Source of the DNA: Pseudomonas mohnii
Lineage (GTDB): Bacteria > Pseudomonadota > Gammaproteobacteria > Pseudomonadales > Pseudomonadaceae
DNA: 64,000 bases
NCBI RefSeq assembly: GCF_900105115.1
Contig: NZ_FNRV01000001.1
Location: forward strand, 186,001 to 250,000
Reading direction: 5' to 3'
In this document: positions 8,532-16,765 of the stretch, piece by piece
Layout: each line of letters starts with the position of its first letter
Numbering within the stretch: the stretch's first letter is position 1
Program-made: the position numbers and the translations under genes
Notes under the pieces: generated by a model
The model's database searches: none
What the model was told of the DNA's origin: nothing
What the model saw: the letters and a program-made list of their open reading frames with translations, nothing else

Positions 8532-10181
8532 TCAGGCCATTTCAAAGCCCGGGTAACCCTGTGCGGCGATTTCGTCGCATCGGCGATGATAATTACCAAC
8601 GCCACCAATATAGGATACAAGTCGGCGCGGTTTTCCATCGACGTTGGAGCCCATGTACCAAGAGTCGGTTTTGACGACCAAGGTCTTCGCCGCCGTCTCG
8701 TCGTGATGCTGTACCCAGTCGTCCTCGAACTCTTTGGAGGCTTCCACGACTTGTTTACCGTGCCGGGCGGCAAACTCAATACATCCAGTGATCCAGTCCA
8801 CCTGCTGCTGCAGGCAGGTGGTCATGTTGCAAAGTGCAGCCGACGGTGCCAACGGTGCACCTGTTGTGAACAGGTTGGGGTAGCCGTGGATCTGCAGTCC
8901 CATGGATGTGCGGATTTCTTGTTTCCACTGCTCCCTCAGTGACCGGCTGTCGCGACCGCGAATATCGATCCGGCTGAGCGCGCCGGAACCGGCATCAAAG
9001 CCCACGGCCAGCACGATAATGTCGACCTCGTGAATCTTTCCATCGGCGGTCTGGATCCCCTCCGGCACGATGCGCTCGATCGGTGACTGCTTGCAGTCAA
9101 CCGCCTCGACGTTGGGTTGCAGATAGACTTCAAGGTACTTGTTTTCGAGCGGTACGCGATGGGTGCCGAAACCATAGTCGGTGGGGATCAGCAGGTTGCA
9201 AAGATCCGGCTTGGACTGGAGACGCTCACGCATCTTGATACGCACGAACTCCGACACGACTTCGTTGACCTGCTCGTCAAAGAACATCTCGGGAAAAGAA
9301 GCCAGCCACATGGCTAACGAGCCATCTTCCCAGAGTTGTTCAAGCACGGCTTGTCGCTCTTCGGGGGTCTTCTCGGCCCAGGGGCCGGCGTCGAAGTCGT
9401 AGTCGAAACCTGCAAAGGTTTCTCGCACGCGTTTCTTGAGTTGATGGAATTGTGTGCCCCACTTTTCCCAGTCTTCTTTGCTGTATTTGGGGTTCCTCAT
9501 CGGAATGACATACTGCGGGGTGCGCACGAAGACCTTCATTGATCCCACTGACGGGGCGATGGTCTGAATCACCTGAATACCCGTGGCGCCAGTGCCCACC
9601 ACGGCCACACGCTTGCCCTTGAAGTCCACGGGGTCTTTTGGCCACAGGCCGGTGTGATAGATCTGGCCTTTGAAGTCGGTTTGGCCGGGGAACCGGTCGG
9701 ACAGTGGCGCGGACAGCATGCCGCAGCAAGAAATCAGGTATTGCGTATTGATCGTTTCACCCGCCTCGGTTGTCACAATCCAGCGACCACTCTCCTCGCA
9801 GAAGTGAGCGGAAGCGATACGGGTGTTGAACTGGATATCTTTCTTGAGGTCCAGCCGATCCGCGACGAAGTTCAGCCACTCCTCTGTTTCGGGCTGCGCG
9901 GGGAATCGCTCGGTTGGCTGCCAGGATTTGTAGAGTTCTTCGGAGAACCAGTACTGATAAATTTCAGCCTGAGAGTCAAAGCGCGCACCGGGGTAACGAT
10001 TCCAATACCATGTGCCGCCAACACCGGAAGCCGTATCGTAGGAGCGGACCGTCAAGCCCATTTCACGAAGTCGATACAACTGATAGAGGCCAGCAACCCC
10101 AGCACCAATCACCATTGCGTCCAGGTATGTGACTTTACCGTCGCCGGTAAACGCAGAGGTGAGTTTAGATTGAGCACTCAT
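8532..10181 (-). CDS. Type I Baeyer-Villiger flavin monooxygenase, MekA-like
   Basis: A 549-residue FAD- and NADPH-dependent monooxygenase that inserts oxygen next to a ketone carbonyl to give an ester or lactone. The FAD Rossmann motif GAGVAG is at 26-31. GTWYWNRYPGARFD follows. The type I BVMO fingerprint FKGQIYHTGLWP is at 170-181, and the NADPH-binding GTGATG is at 196-201. Length is that of cyclohexanone- or acetone-monooxygenase-type enzymes. ATG 10181 has GAGG seven bases upstream. The esterase downstream suggests that linear or methyl ketones are converted to acetate esters and cleaved, but the substrate is inferred. Confidence 0.9.
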   Translation of the reverse strand: MSAQSKLTSAFTGDGKVTYLDAMVIGAGVAGLYQLYRLREMGLTVRSYDTASGVGGTWYWNRYPGARFDSQAEIYQYWFSEELYKSWQPTERFPAQPETEEWLNFVADRLDLKKDIQFNTRIASAHFCEESGRWIVTTEAGETINTQYLISCCGMLSAPLSDRFPGQTDFKGQIYHTGLWPKDPVDFKGKRVAVVGTGATGIQVIQTIAPSVGSMKVFVRTPQYVIPMRNPKYSKEDWEKWGTQFHQLKKRVRETFAGFDYDFDAGPWAEKTPEERQAVLEQLWEDGSLAMWLASFPEMFFDEQVNEVVSEFVRIKMRERLQSKPDLCNLLIPTDYGFGTHRVPLENKYLEVYLQPNVEAVDCKQSPIERIVPEGIQTADGKIHEVDIIVLAVGFDAGSGALSRIDIRGRDSRSLREQWKQEIRTSMGLQIHGYPNLFTTGAPLAPSAALCNMTTCLQQQVDWITGCIEFAARHGKQVVEASKEFEDDWVQHHDETAAKTLVVKTDSWYMGSNVDGKPRRLVSYIGGVGNYHRRCDEIAAQGYPGFEMA

Positions 10182-10567
10182 TTTGAAACCTCATATTGTT
10201 ATGTTTATATTTGCCTTTACTTACTTGCTGCCAGGCAATGGTTAAGGCGCGGATAAACGTTAACAATGAAGGCGAGTGTCACTCTTGAAGGAAATGGTGA
10301 ATAGCTTGAAGAATCCGGTGCAGTGACAGGCGGTATGACCCGCAAAATTGATTGGAGAACGCCGCGAACGATGAGCGGGTTCATCGTCGCTTTGCTCTTT
10401 TCCCAGGCGTGACCGGCCTCGTGATAGCTCTCCTCCGGTATTTTCGCTATACAAGATAAGTGCGTTTGTATCTACGCCCGCACTATTTGCCCAGCCTATT
10501 TGAACCGACTTTTCCGATAGCAACGAAGTTCGCGCCTACACGATATCGTTCACCCCGATTCTGACGA
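10182..10567. other. Intergenic gap between nitH and the BVMO operon
   Basis: These 386 bases carry the promoter region of the leftward monooxygenase operon, with an AT-rich stretch at about 10193-10222. A small hairpin at 10369-10386 (CGATGA/TCATCG, no T-run) may mark the end of the nit transcript. An 87-codon minus-strand frame at 10260-10523 has no recognisable features and is not called. Confidence 0.4.
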
Positions 10568-11869
10568 CTACCTTGCGATAGCCCGTTTCGTCTGAATCGA
10601 AGGTTCTATGCGTGAAGCCCTGATACGGTCCACTAGGTATTGCGCATCTTTTGCCACGCCGGAAAAACGCCCCGACCCCCAGGTGTACAACCATGGCAAT
10701 CCGAGGAAATACAGACCTGGCTGCGCCGTGACCCCGCGTTGGTGTCCCGGGTGGCCACGGCCATTGAAGACGGGAGCCTCGACCCAGGTAAAGTCCGGAC
10801 TGAAGCCGATGCACCAGATGATGCTGGTGATGCCTGCCTCCTCAGGGTCCAGTTCGCTGCGCTCTTGTTCGGGCGACCAATTCGGCTCGTAGCGTTCACC
10901 GGGCGGCGCGTCGATTGCGTGTTCCTCGATGTACTTGTCGATCGATCCGTTGATGCGGTTGTACACCGCATCGGCGTTGTCCAGGCTCTCCTCCAGGTTA
11001 GGGGCGAATTGCATGCGCGTACCCTGCAACCCTTCAAGACGACCGTACAACTCCATGCCCTCCAGGGCGAATTTACGCAGGTCGATATCGCGCCCGCCGT
11101 CGCGTCCCGTGACGTAATGGTTGGTGTTGTCGCGCACGCCCTCACGCAGCGGATGGGTGTCGACGCCGATCTCGTAGTAGCCCATTTCCGCCAGCCAGTC
11201 GACCACGTCCTTGCCTCGATAGAAACGCGCGCAACGCGGTGCGTCACCCACTGCAAGAAAGACTTTGCGTCCTGCCAGATGCAGGTCTTCAGCAATCTGT
11301 GCCCCCGACTGCCCGGAGCCGACCACCAGTACGTTGCCGACAGGCAATGCCCCGGGGTTACGGTATTGCTCTGAATGCAGTTGATGAACACCGGCCGGCA
11401 AACGCTCGGCCAGGCGCGGAATGATTGGCGTGTGATAGCCGCCGGACGCGACGATCACTTGATCAGCCGTGAACTCGCCGTTCGAGGTATGCACCTCGAA
11501 ACCACCCAGTGTGCGCGGGACCACACGCTGCACGGTAACGCCCTCCTGAACCGGCGCGTTCACCGATTTGACGAAGCCAGCGAGGTATTGGTTTATCTCG
11601 TCCTTTTTCATGAAACCGTGAGGGTCGGCGCCCTTGAAATCATCGACATAGGTATAGCCCGGCAAGGCGCATTGCCAGTTAGGCGTGACCAGACTGAAAG
11701 CGTCCCAACGCTGATTGCGCCAGGTATGGGTCACGCTGTGCTTTTCCAGCACCAGATGGTCGATCCCTTCCTGTTGCAGGTAATGGCTGGCGGACAACCC
11801 GGCCTGGCCACCGCCAACGATGATCACACTGTAATGTGAGGTTTTGATTGAGGTGAGATGGCTGGTCAT
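10568..11869 (-). CDS. nitH: Flavin-dependent oxidoreductase, MSMEG_0569 family (NitH)
   Basis: A 433-residue FAD/NADPH monooxygenase-like protein, last gene of the nit1C cluster. An FAD-binding GGGQAG motif is near residues 19-24 and the NADPH-binding VVGSGQSG is near 180. The C-terminus has GLYFLGLPWLYTWGSG. The ATG at 11869 was chosen because GGAG stands seven bases upstream and the fold starts directly after it; the open frame continues 16 codons upstream. It belongs to the MSMEG_0569 family, found only with this cluster. Its chemistry is unproven; it may oxidise the small molecule made by the radical SAM and AIRS-like enzymes. Confidence 0.85.
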   Translation of the reverse strand: MTSHLTSIKTSHYSVIIVGGGQAGLSASHYLQQEGIDHLVLEKHSVTHTWRNQRWDAFSLVTPNWQCALPGYTYVDDFKGADPHGFMKKDEINQYLAGFVKSVNAPVQEGVTVQRVVPRTLGGFEVHTSNGEFTADQVIVASGGYHTPIIPRLAERLPAGVHQLHSEQYRNPGALPVGNVLVVGSGQSGAQIAEDLHLAGRKVFLAVGDAPRCARFYRGKDVVDWLAEMGYYEIGVDTHPLREGVRDNTNHYVTGRDGGRDIDLRKFALEGMELYGRLEGLQGTRMQFAPNLEESLDNADAVYNRINGSIDKYIEEHAIDAPPGERYEPNWSPEQERSELDPEEAGITSIIWCIGFSPDFTWVEAPVFNGRGHPGHQRGVTAQPGLYFLGLPWLYTWGSGRFSGVAKDAQYLVDRIRASRIEPSIQTKRAIAR

Positions 11870-11921
11870 AACGTTGCTCCTGTCATGGGTGACGATAAGC
11901 ATCAAGGGGAAATTCAATGAA

Positions 11922-12257
11922 TCAGAACGAACTCCAGCCTGCGCCGATCACCTGACCGGCGCCTTCGGTCCGCATGCTGAGAATGTCCACCTGCCCTTCT
12001 TCGTGGGCAGGCGCTTGAAAATCACTGGCCTGTCCCTTCAATGAACTCAAGGTGTCCATGGCCGAGCTGCAATAGAACCCCTTGACCTCCTTCACCCGCT
12101 CCGAGGCGTTGTTCAAGGCCTGTTCGATGCGCTGTAGAAACTCCGGCAACGGGTAGCTGGCGCCCTCTTCCAGGTATTGGAAAATCACGGTCGAGGGTGA
12201 ATAGCCGGTGGTTTCGCGCCCATTGGGCCAGCGGATTCTGAAATTGACGGCGGGCAT
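11922..12257 (-). CDS. nitG: MSMEG_0570-family small protein of nit1C (NitG)
   Basis: A 111-residue soluble protein beginning MPAVNFRIRWPNGRETTGYSPST, with YLEEGASYPLPEFLQRIEQAL and VKEVKGFYCSSAMDTL. It corresponds to the MSMEG_0570 nitrogen-starvation family, which is confined to this seven-gene cluster. No catalytic motif is visible. The start lies one base after the nitF stop region, so the two are translated as a unit. Function unknown; subunit or chaperone of a neighbouring enzyme are possibilities. Confidence 0.82.
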   Translation of the reverse strand: MPAVNFRIRWPNGRETTGYSPSTVIFQYLEEGASYPLPEFLQRIEQALNNASERVKEVKGFYCSSAMDTLSSLKGQASDFQAPAHEEGQVDILSMRTEGAGQVIGAGWSSF

Positions 12258-12258
12258 G

Positions 12259-13287
12259 TCAGTGCTCCTGTTTCAGGTTTAAAGGGGTGAGGTCGAGATG
12301 GGGGTAACTGAATCCGGTAAAGGCCTGCTCACGAAGGTTCCAGAATTCACCACGCTGTTGTCCGTGCCGGACGGTCAATGCGCCGCTTGAGTTCACTTGA
12401 CCGATACGCTCACAGGGAATCCCTTCGAATGCGAAGGCTGTCTGGACTTGCGGCCAGTCACGCTCGTCGAGCGTCATCAGGAAGCCGTAGCTGGGAAACA
12501 CCTGGAGCCAGCGTGCGAGGTCGGCATCCGGCGGACACGGCAGTGCAGCCAGATCGATGGTTGCGCCGCAGCCGGTGGTTTCCAGCAGCATCAACAGGCT
12601 GCCGAGAATCCCGGCGTTGCTGATGTCTTTGGCCGCGAGCAACAGTCGGGCATCGGCAAGGCGCGGCAATACGTGGATCTTGCTGCGCAGACGCTCGGCC
12701 GGTACGCCTTCGAAGGCTTTCCAATAGGTGCTGTCAGCGTGCCAGGCGCCTTCAAGGTCCACCGCCATGGCGATGACTTGGCCGGGAGCGACATGCAAGG
12801 TCGACAGCAGTGTTTGCGCAGTCCCTGTGATCGCCACGGCCAGCGCGGCGGGATGGTTCGCGTCGAGGCTGGTGTGCCCACCGGCCAACAGCAAGCCATA
12901 GGCTTCACAGGCTGCACGGATGCCCGCCAGAATCTGCTGCGCGGCGTCTTTGTCGTGATGCCAGTAGGCGTTGACCACCGCCGTGGCACGACCGCCCATG
13001 GCCGTAATGTCACTGACATTGGCCATGACCGCTGACCATCCTGCAAACCACGGCGCAGCCTCGACAAAGGCCGGCAACATGCCTTCGATGGCCAGCAGCT
13101 GAAACTGATCGCCACAGGCAATCGCTGCTGTGTCGTCGCCAGGCAAGGCGTAAAGCTGCTCGCGGGTCAGCGCTTGTGTTGCGCGACCCACCACGGCGGC
13201 AGGCTGCTGAATCGCCTGTTTGGAGCGCATGGCTGGGGTGGTCCGCAAGGTGTCGATCAGCGCCGCCAGATCAAGAGCGTCAGTCAT
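12259..13287 (-). CDS. nitF: AIR-synthase-like protein, Sll0787 family (NitF)
   Basis: A 342-residue member of the PurM/ThiL/HypE/SelD superfamily, whose enzymes use ATP to activate an amide or carbamoyl oxygen. Family signs are GDDTAAI near residue 49 (the metal- and ATP-binding acidic strand), MANVSDITAMGGRATAVVNAYWH near 88-110 and LLLAGGHTSLDANHPAALAVAITG near 133. It is a standard member of nit1C. It overlaps the downstream end of nitE by eight bases, consistent with coupling. The substrate is unknown. Confidence 0.85.
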   Translation of the reverse strand: MTDALDLAALIDTLRTTPAMRSKQAIQQPAAVVGRATQALTREQLYALPGDDTAAIACGDQFQLLAIEGMLPAFVEAAPWFAGWSAVMANVSDITAMGGRATAVVNAYWHHDKDAAQQILAGIRAACEAYGLLLAGGHTSLDANHPAALAVAITGTAQTLLSTLHVAPGQVIAMAVDLEGAWHADSTYWKAFEGVPAERLRSKIHVLPRLADARLLLAAKDISNAGILGSLLMLLETTGCGATIDLAALPCPPDADLARWLQVFPSYGFLMTLDERDWPQVQTAFAFEGIPCERIGQVNSSGALTVRHGQQRGEFWNLREQAFTGFSYPHLDLTPLNLKQEH

Positions 13288-13840
13288 GGCGAGCCACCTT
13301 CAGCGCACGCAATGAGACCTGGCGCGGCATCAGCGGGTAGCTCGGCAAATCCGCTTGCATCAAGCAATGCGGCTGGCCGAGCAACTCCAGCTTTTCCAGG
13401 GTTTGCCAGCGCAGGCCATGGAAATAGACTTCGTTCTGCGCCTGCACCGTAGCGCGAAACACTTCGCAGCCCAGTTCCTTGGCCCGCGACACGGCTTCGT
13501 TGACCAACGCCTTGCCGATCATGCTGTGGCGACGATACGCCGCCGCCACGCATAGACGCCCACCAAACCATAGGCCTGGCTCCGGCTGGTAGATGCGCAC
13601 CGCGCCCACCACCTGATCGGCGATTCCGCAATTGCCGGCCAGGGCGACAATGGCAATCGCCTGAAAATCATGGCTGTCCTTGTCCTGCACCAGCAGTTGT
13701 TGCTCATCGGAAAATACCGACCGACGCAGGGCAAAATAGGCTTGTTTCTCCCAGTGTTCGCTGGCGGGCTTGACCCATAACTCGCCCGCGCGGAACGGCT
13801 CGAAGGTACTGTCGACCAGGGCAAAGGCGGAATTCGACAT
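13280..13840 (-). CDS. nitE: GNAT N-acetyltransferase, MSMEG_0567/Sll0786 family (NitE)
   Basis: A 186-residue acyltransferase of the GNAT fold. The acetyl-CoA loop region reads CVAAAYRRHSMIGKALVNEAVSRA, followed by the strand CEVFRATVQAQNEVYFHGLRW. The ATG at 13840 (MSNSAFALV) has GGAGA upstream. The frame stays open a further 75 codons upstream but that part lies inside nitD in another frame, so it is not coding. Family members occur with the nit1C nitrilase and presumably acylate an amine in a shared biosynthetic route. Confidence 0.85.
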   Translation of the reverse strand: MSNSAFALVDSTFEPFRAGELWVKPASEHWEKQAYFALRRSVFSDEQQLLVQDKDSHDFQAIAIVALAGNCGIADQVVGAVRIYQPEPGLWFGGRLCVAAAYRRHSMIGKALVNEAVSRAKELGCEVFRATVQAQNEVYFHGLRWQTLEKLELLGQPHCLMQADLPSYPLMPRQVSLRALKVARHD

Positions 13841-13854
13841 AGGGATTCTCCGGC

Positions 13855-14937
13855 TTATTCGTAGCTTTTCAGGGCCGAGCACGCGCCGCATTTGGCGCAA
13901 CCGGCGTTGATCTGATCGGAGTGCAATCCGTGGCGGCGCAAGCTGGCGCCGATCTGCGGATAAAGCCGGGCCATCATCGCGCTCTCCGGTTTTGGGTGAT
14001 GGGCCAATGGCGTGCCGTCGATGGGCACGAACGGCACCACGAACGGATACACACCCAACGCGCATAAACGTTCGCTCATCTCGCTGATGGCGGCTTCGCT
14101 GTCGCCCAGGCCGGCCAGGATGTAGGTGCTGACCTGGCCCCGACCGAAGACCTCGACCGCTGCGCTGAAGGCTTCGAAATAGCGGCTCAGCGGCACTTCG
14201 GCCTTGCCCGGCATGATCCGGTGGCGCACTTCATCGGTGACGGCTTCCAGATGGATACCCAGTGACACCACTCCGCTGTCGGCCAGGCGCTGGAACCAGC
14301 GATCATCGTCCGGCGGCTCGCATTGCGCCTGAATCGGCAAATCGACAGCGGCTGTAACGGCGGCGGCCGATTCACACAAAATCGCCGCGCCACGGTCCGG
14401 CGTTTGTGGTGTGCCAGTGGTCATCACCATGTGCTTGACGCCATCGAGTTCCACCGCGGCCTTTGCCACTTCCGCCAGTTGCTGCGGGCGTTTTCGGGCA
14501 ATGGTTTTGCCCGCCGCCAGCGATTGGCCGATGGCGCAGAACTGGCAGGAACTGCCGCGATCATTGAAACGAATGCAATGCTGCAACACCGTGGTCGCGA
14601 GGACATCGCTGCTGTGCAGCGTGGCGATTTTCCAATAGGGAATGCCATCGGCGGTGCTCAAACCGTAGAACTTCGGCACACCGGGCATTTGCACCTGCCC
14701 CACCTGCAAGCCTTCCCGGAAGATCAGCGCCTGACTGCCATCGGCGTTGGGCTGCGCCTGGTAGGGCGAATCCTGTGAAGCCTGATTGAGGATCGGCACC
14801 ATCATGGTCCGACTGCCAAAACTCAGCGCCTTGTGGTCCGACGGCCCCGCGCCGCCTTGTCGGGACAAACCGTTTTGTGCCGCCGGCCAACGCACGCCAT
14901 GGCATTGCAACTCGGCCAGCAATTCATTGGCTCGCAT
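13855..14937 (-). CDS. nitD: Radical SAM protein, MSMEG_0568 family (NitD)
   Basis: A 360-residue radical S-adenosylmethionine enzyme. The iron-sulfur cluster cysteines are in [14 protein letters not shown], near residues 119-132, with CX9CX2C spacing instead of the common CX3CX2C. Elp3-type proteins use a similar long spacing. The C-terminus adds [14 protein letters not shown], which could hold a second cluster. The ATG at 14937 ([12 protein letters not shown]) has GGAG upstream; the start overlaps the nitC stop by 14 bases. Conserved in nit1C, product unknown. Confidence 0.87.
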   Translation of the reverse strand: MRANELLAELQCHGVRWPAAQNGLSRQGGAGPSDHKALSFGSRTMMVPILNQASQDSPYQAQPNADGSQALIFREGLQVGQVQMPGVPKFYGLSTADGIPYWKIATLHSSDVLATTVLQHCIRFNDRGSSCQFCAIGQSLAAGKTIARKRPQQLAEVAKAAVELDGVKHMVMTTGTPQTPDRGAAILCESAAAVTAAVDLPIQAQCEPPDDDRWFQRLADSGVVSLGIHLEAVTDEVRHRIMPGKAEVPLSRYFEAFSAAVEVFGRGQVSTYILAGLGDSEAAISEMSERLCALGVYPFVVPFVPIDGTPLAHHPKPESAMMARLYPQIGASLRRHGLHSDQINAGCAKCGACSALKSYE

Positions 14938-15901
14938 GATCGAACTCCTCGGTGGCCAGCGCCGCGAAGTGCGTACCGCGCTCATGGACATGGGCCGTCG
15001 GCGTGCGGTCGATCAACAGGCTGAGCAGTTCCGGACGGCTGTAATGCCCGACCGAATCCATCATGCGTTTGCGCTTGTCGATCAAGGCCAGGTCGAGATC
15101 GGCAATGACCACGCCTTCGCCGCCACGCAGCGGCTCGCCGAGCAATTTGCCTTCGGGCGACACGACGGCCGTGAAGCAGCCACCGGAGATCGGGCCGAGC
15201 CCACAACCGGTGTCCTGCATGATCTGGCCCTGCTGATCGGCATCCAGCCACGCGGTGGCATTGACCACGAAGCACCCGGACTCCAGGGCGTGATGGCGGA
15301 GGGTGACTTCGATCTGCTCGGCAAAGATGTCGCCCACCAGTGAGCCGGGAAACATCGCCGCGTGAATCTGCTCGCCGTCCGCCATCAAGGCGTAACGGGC
15401 CAGCGGGTTGTAATGCTCCCAGCATGCCAGCGAACCGATGCGCCCCACGGCGCTGTCGATGGCGCGCAGACCCGAACCATCACCCTGCCCCCAGACCATG
15501 CGCTCGTGGTAGGTCGGGGTGATTTTGCGCCGATGCTGAATCAGGCTGCCGTCGGCATCGAAGAGTAACTGCGCGTTGTAGATCGTGCCGCCGTCGCGCT
15601 CATTGACGCCGATGGAAACCACCATCCCTGCTTGCTTGCAGGCCTCGCCAATGGCCAGGGTCGCGGCGGATGGGACCGTGACGGATTGATCGAGCAATTT
15701 GAGGTGTTGTGCACCCATGGCGAACGCCGGCTGCACAAACGAAAAGTATGGGTAGTACGGCACCACCGTCTCCGGGAACACGGCGAACTGCACGCCTTGT
15801 CGACCGAGGGCGATGATCTGTTGGCAGACCTTGTCCACGGTGCCTTCGCGGCTGTAAAGCACTGGGCTGATCTGAACGGCGGCTGCGCGAATGATGGCCA
15901 T
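14924..15901 (-). CDS. nitC: Nitrilase, Nit6803/Sll0784 family (NitC)
   Basis: A 325-residue nitrilase-superfamily enzyme with the complete catalytic set: Glu44 ([14 protein letters not shown]), Lys126 ([11 protein letters not shown]) and Cys160 ([14 protein letters not shown]). This class hydrolyses nitriles to the acid and ammonia. In nit1C clusters the nitrilase is the gene tied to growth on cyanide, though whether cyanide or a derived nitrile is the true substrate is not decided by the sequence. The start at 15901 gives the standard [20 protein letters not shown]; an upstream extension to 16024 would run through a REP element and is rejected. Confidence 0.92.
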   Translation of the reverse strand: MAIIRAAAVQISPVLYSREGTVDKVCQQIIALGRQGVQFAVFPETVVPYYPYFSFVQPAFAMGAQHLKLLDQSVTVPSAATLAIGEACKQAGMVVSIGVNERDGGTIYNAQLLFDADGSLIQHRRKITPTYHERMVWGQGDGSGLRAIDSAVGRIGSLACWEHYNPLARYALMADGEQIHAAMFPGSLVGDIFAEQIEVTLRHHALESGCFVVNATAWLDADQQGQIMQDTGCGLGPISGGCFTAVVSPEGKLLGEPLRGGEGVVIADLDLALIDKRKRMMDSVGHYSRPELLSLLIDRTPTAHVHERGTHFAALATEEFDHASQ

Positions 15902-15946
15902 GATGGGGGTCCTGAAGTCAGTAGTGTTCGGAAGATCAACAGCGGT

Positions 15947-16027
15947 CCTGTGGGAGCTGGCTTGCCTGCGATTCGGGTGACGCGGTGCATCAGTTACACC
16001 GATCGCGAGCAAGCTCGCTCCCACAAG
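15947..16027. repeat. REP pair (REPIN-like) between nitB and nitC
   Basis: Two inverted REP-type units face each other: CCTGTGGGAGCTGGCTTGCC at 15947-15966 and ATCGCGAGCAAGCTCGCTCC, then CACAAGG, at 16002-16027. The second has the GAGCAAGCTCGC core found in the other repeats of this window. Placed within the nit operon, the resulting mRNA hairpin may affect nitC expression relative to nitB. Confidence 0.8.
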
Positions 16028-16039
16028 GTTTTTTGTGCG

Positions 16040-16522
16040 TCAGGCGGTCCAGGTATCGATGATCATCGCGCCTTCACGGCGCATCAGCAGGCGCAGGTCC
16101 ATGACGTCCAGTGGGTTGATCGGGCGGATGCCTTCGATCAGGGCTTTTTCGGTCTGGCCGTACAGCGCTTGCAGGGCGAAGCGGCAGGCGTAAACCTCAC
16201 CGCCCTCCTCCATGAACTGCATCAACTGCTTGTTCACCGCCAGGTGGCCGGGAAATGCTTCGGCGCCCAAGGTCGGGAAGCCGCGTTGCACGCCCAACTG
16301 CACGCCGGGTCCATACAGCAGGATTTTGGTTTCGAAGCCTTTGCGCAGCAGGCGCTTGGCTTGAAGCATATTGACCAGGCCAATGGAGCCCTCGAAAGCG
16401 ATGGTGTGAAAGGTGATCAGCACTTTCTCACCAGGCTCGGCTTTGATGTCCTCGAAGACTTTTTCTTCGTAATTGACCAGGAAGTCGCCGTCTTTGTAAT
16501 GGGGGATGTCCACGCTTGGCAT
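16040..16522 (-). CDS. nitB: MSMEG_0572/Sll0783-family nitrogen-starvation protein (NitB)
   Basis: A 160-residue cytoplasmic protein, first gene of the nit1C operon. It starts [20 protein letters not shown] at ATG 16522, with GGAGAG upstream. [30 protein letters not shown] and [17 protein letters not shown] resemble a DsrE/peroxiredoxin-like alpha/beta fold. The cyanobacterial homologue Sll0783 is induced by nitrogen starvation and linked to polyhydroxybutyrate accumulation. The biochemical role is unknown. The sigma-54 promoter at 16592-16607 lies about 70 bases upstream. Confidence 0.85.
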   Translation of the reverse strand: MPSVDIPHYKDGDFLVNYEEKVFEDIKAEPGEKVLITFHTIAFEGSIGLVNMLQAKRLLRKGFETKILLYGPGVQLGVQRGFPTLGAEAFPGHLAVNKQLMQFMEEGGEVYACRFALQALYGQTEKALIEGIRPINPLDVMDLRLLMRREGAMIIDTWTA

Positions 16523-16591
16523 AGTGTCGCTCTCCAGTTTTCTTCGTGCTTTGACGTCAGCCTGTATTGGCTGCCGGGTTGCAGGAGATAG

Positions 16592-16607
16592 AGCGAACGC
16601 CGTGCCA
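16592..16607 (-). promoter_or_regulatory. Sigma-54 promoter of nitBCDEFGH
   Basis: Read on the minus strand, TGGCACGGCGTTCGCT fits the -24/-12 consensus TGGCACG-N4-TTGCW with a single mismatch (TCGCT). The invariant GG and GC are correctly spaced. Transcription would start about 16580, giving a leader of about 58 bases before the nitB ATG. The divergent gene encodes a sigma-54 activator, which strongly supports the call. Confidence 0.85.
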
Positions 16608-16717
16608 GAAAAATAAAACCTTTTTCGTAACGACTTATCCCATTGATTTTTATGTAAATACTGAACTGATCCGGTGTTTGATTTCGCATCTGATGCTTTC
16701 GCCGAACCACGCATTCC

Positions 16718-16762
16718 CGTAGAAATACGAGTATTCGTAGTGGCAAAACACGAGATTTCGTA
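16718..16762. promoter_or_regulatory. Candidate NitA upstream activating sites
   Basis: Repeated TCGTA/TACGA half-sites: CGTA-GAAA-TACG (718-729 of this kilobase), TACGA-GTAT-TCGTA (16726-16739) and CACGA-GATT-TCGTA (16749-16762). The last two are near-copies 23 bases apart. They lie 110-160 bases upstream of the sigma-54 promoter, where enhancer-binding proteins bind, and directly in front of nitA, so NitA may also control itself. Confidence 0.6.
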
Positions 16763-16765
16763 GTC

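Noticed and set aside
10369..10386. Hairpin as terminator of the nit operon
   Set aside because: Six-bp stem and no T-run on either strand; noted only as a possible structure.
10260..10523. 87-codon minus-strand frame between nitH and the BVMO gene
   Set aside because: No similarity recognised, atypical composition, no ribosome site.
13841..14065. N-terminal extension of the nitE frame
   Set aside because: Overlaps nitD in another frame; the ATG at 13840 has a good ribosome site and family-typical start.
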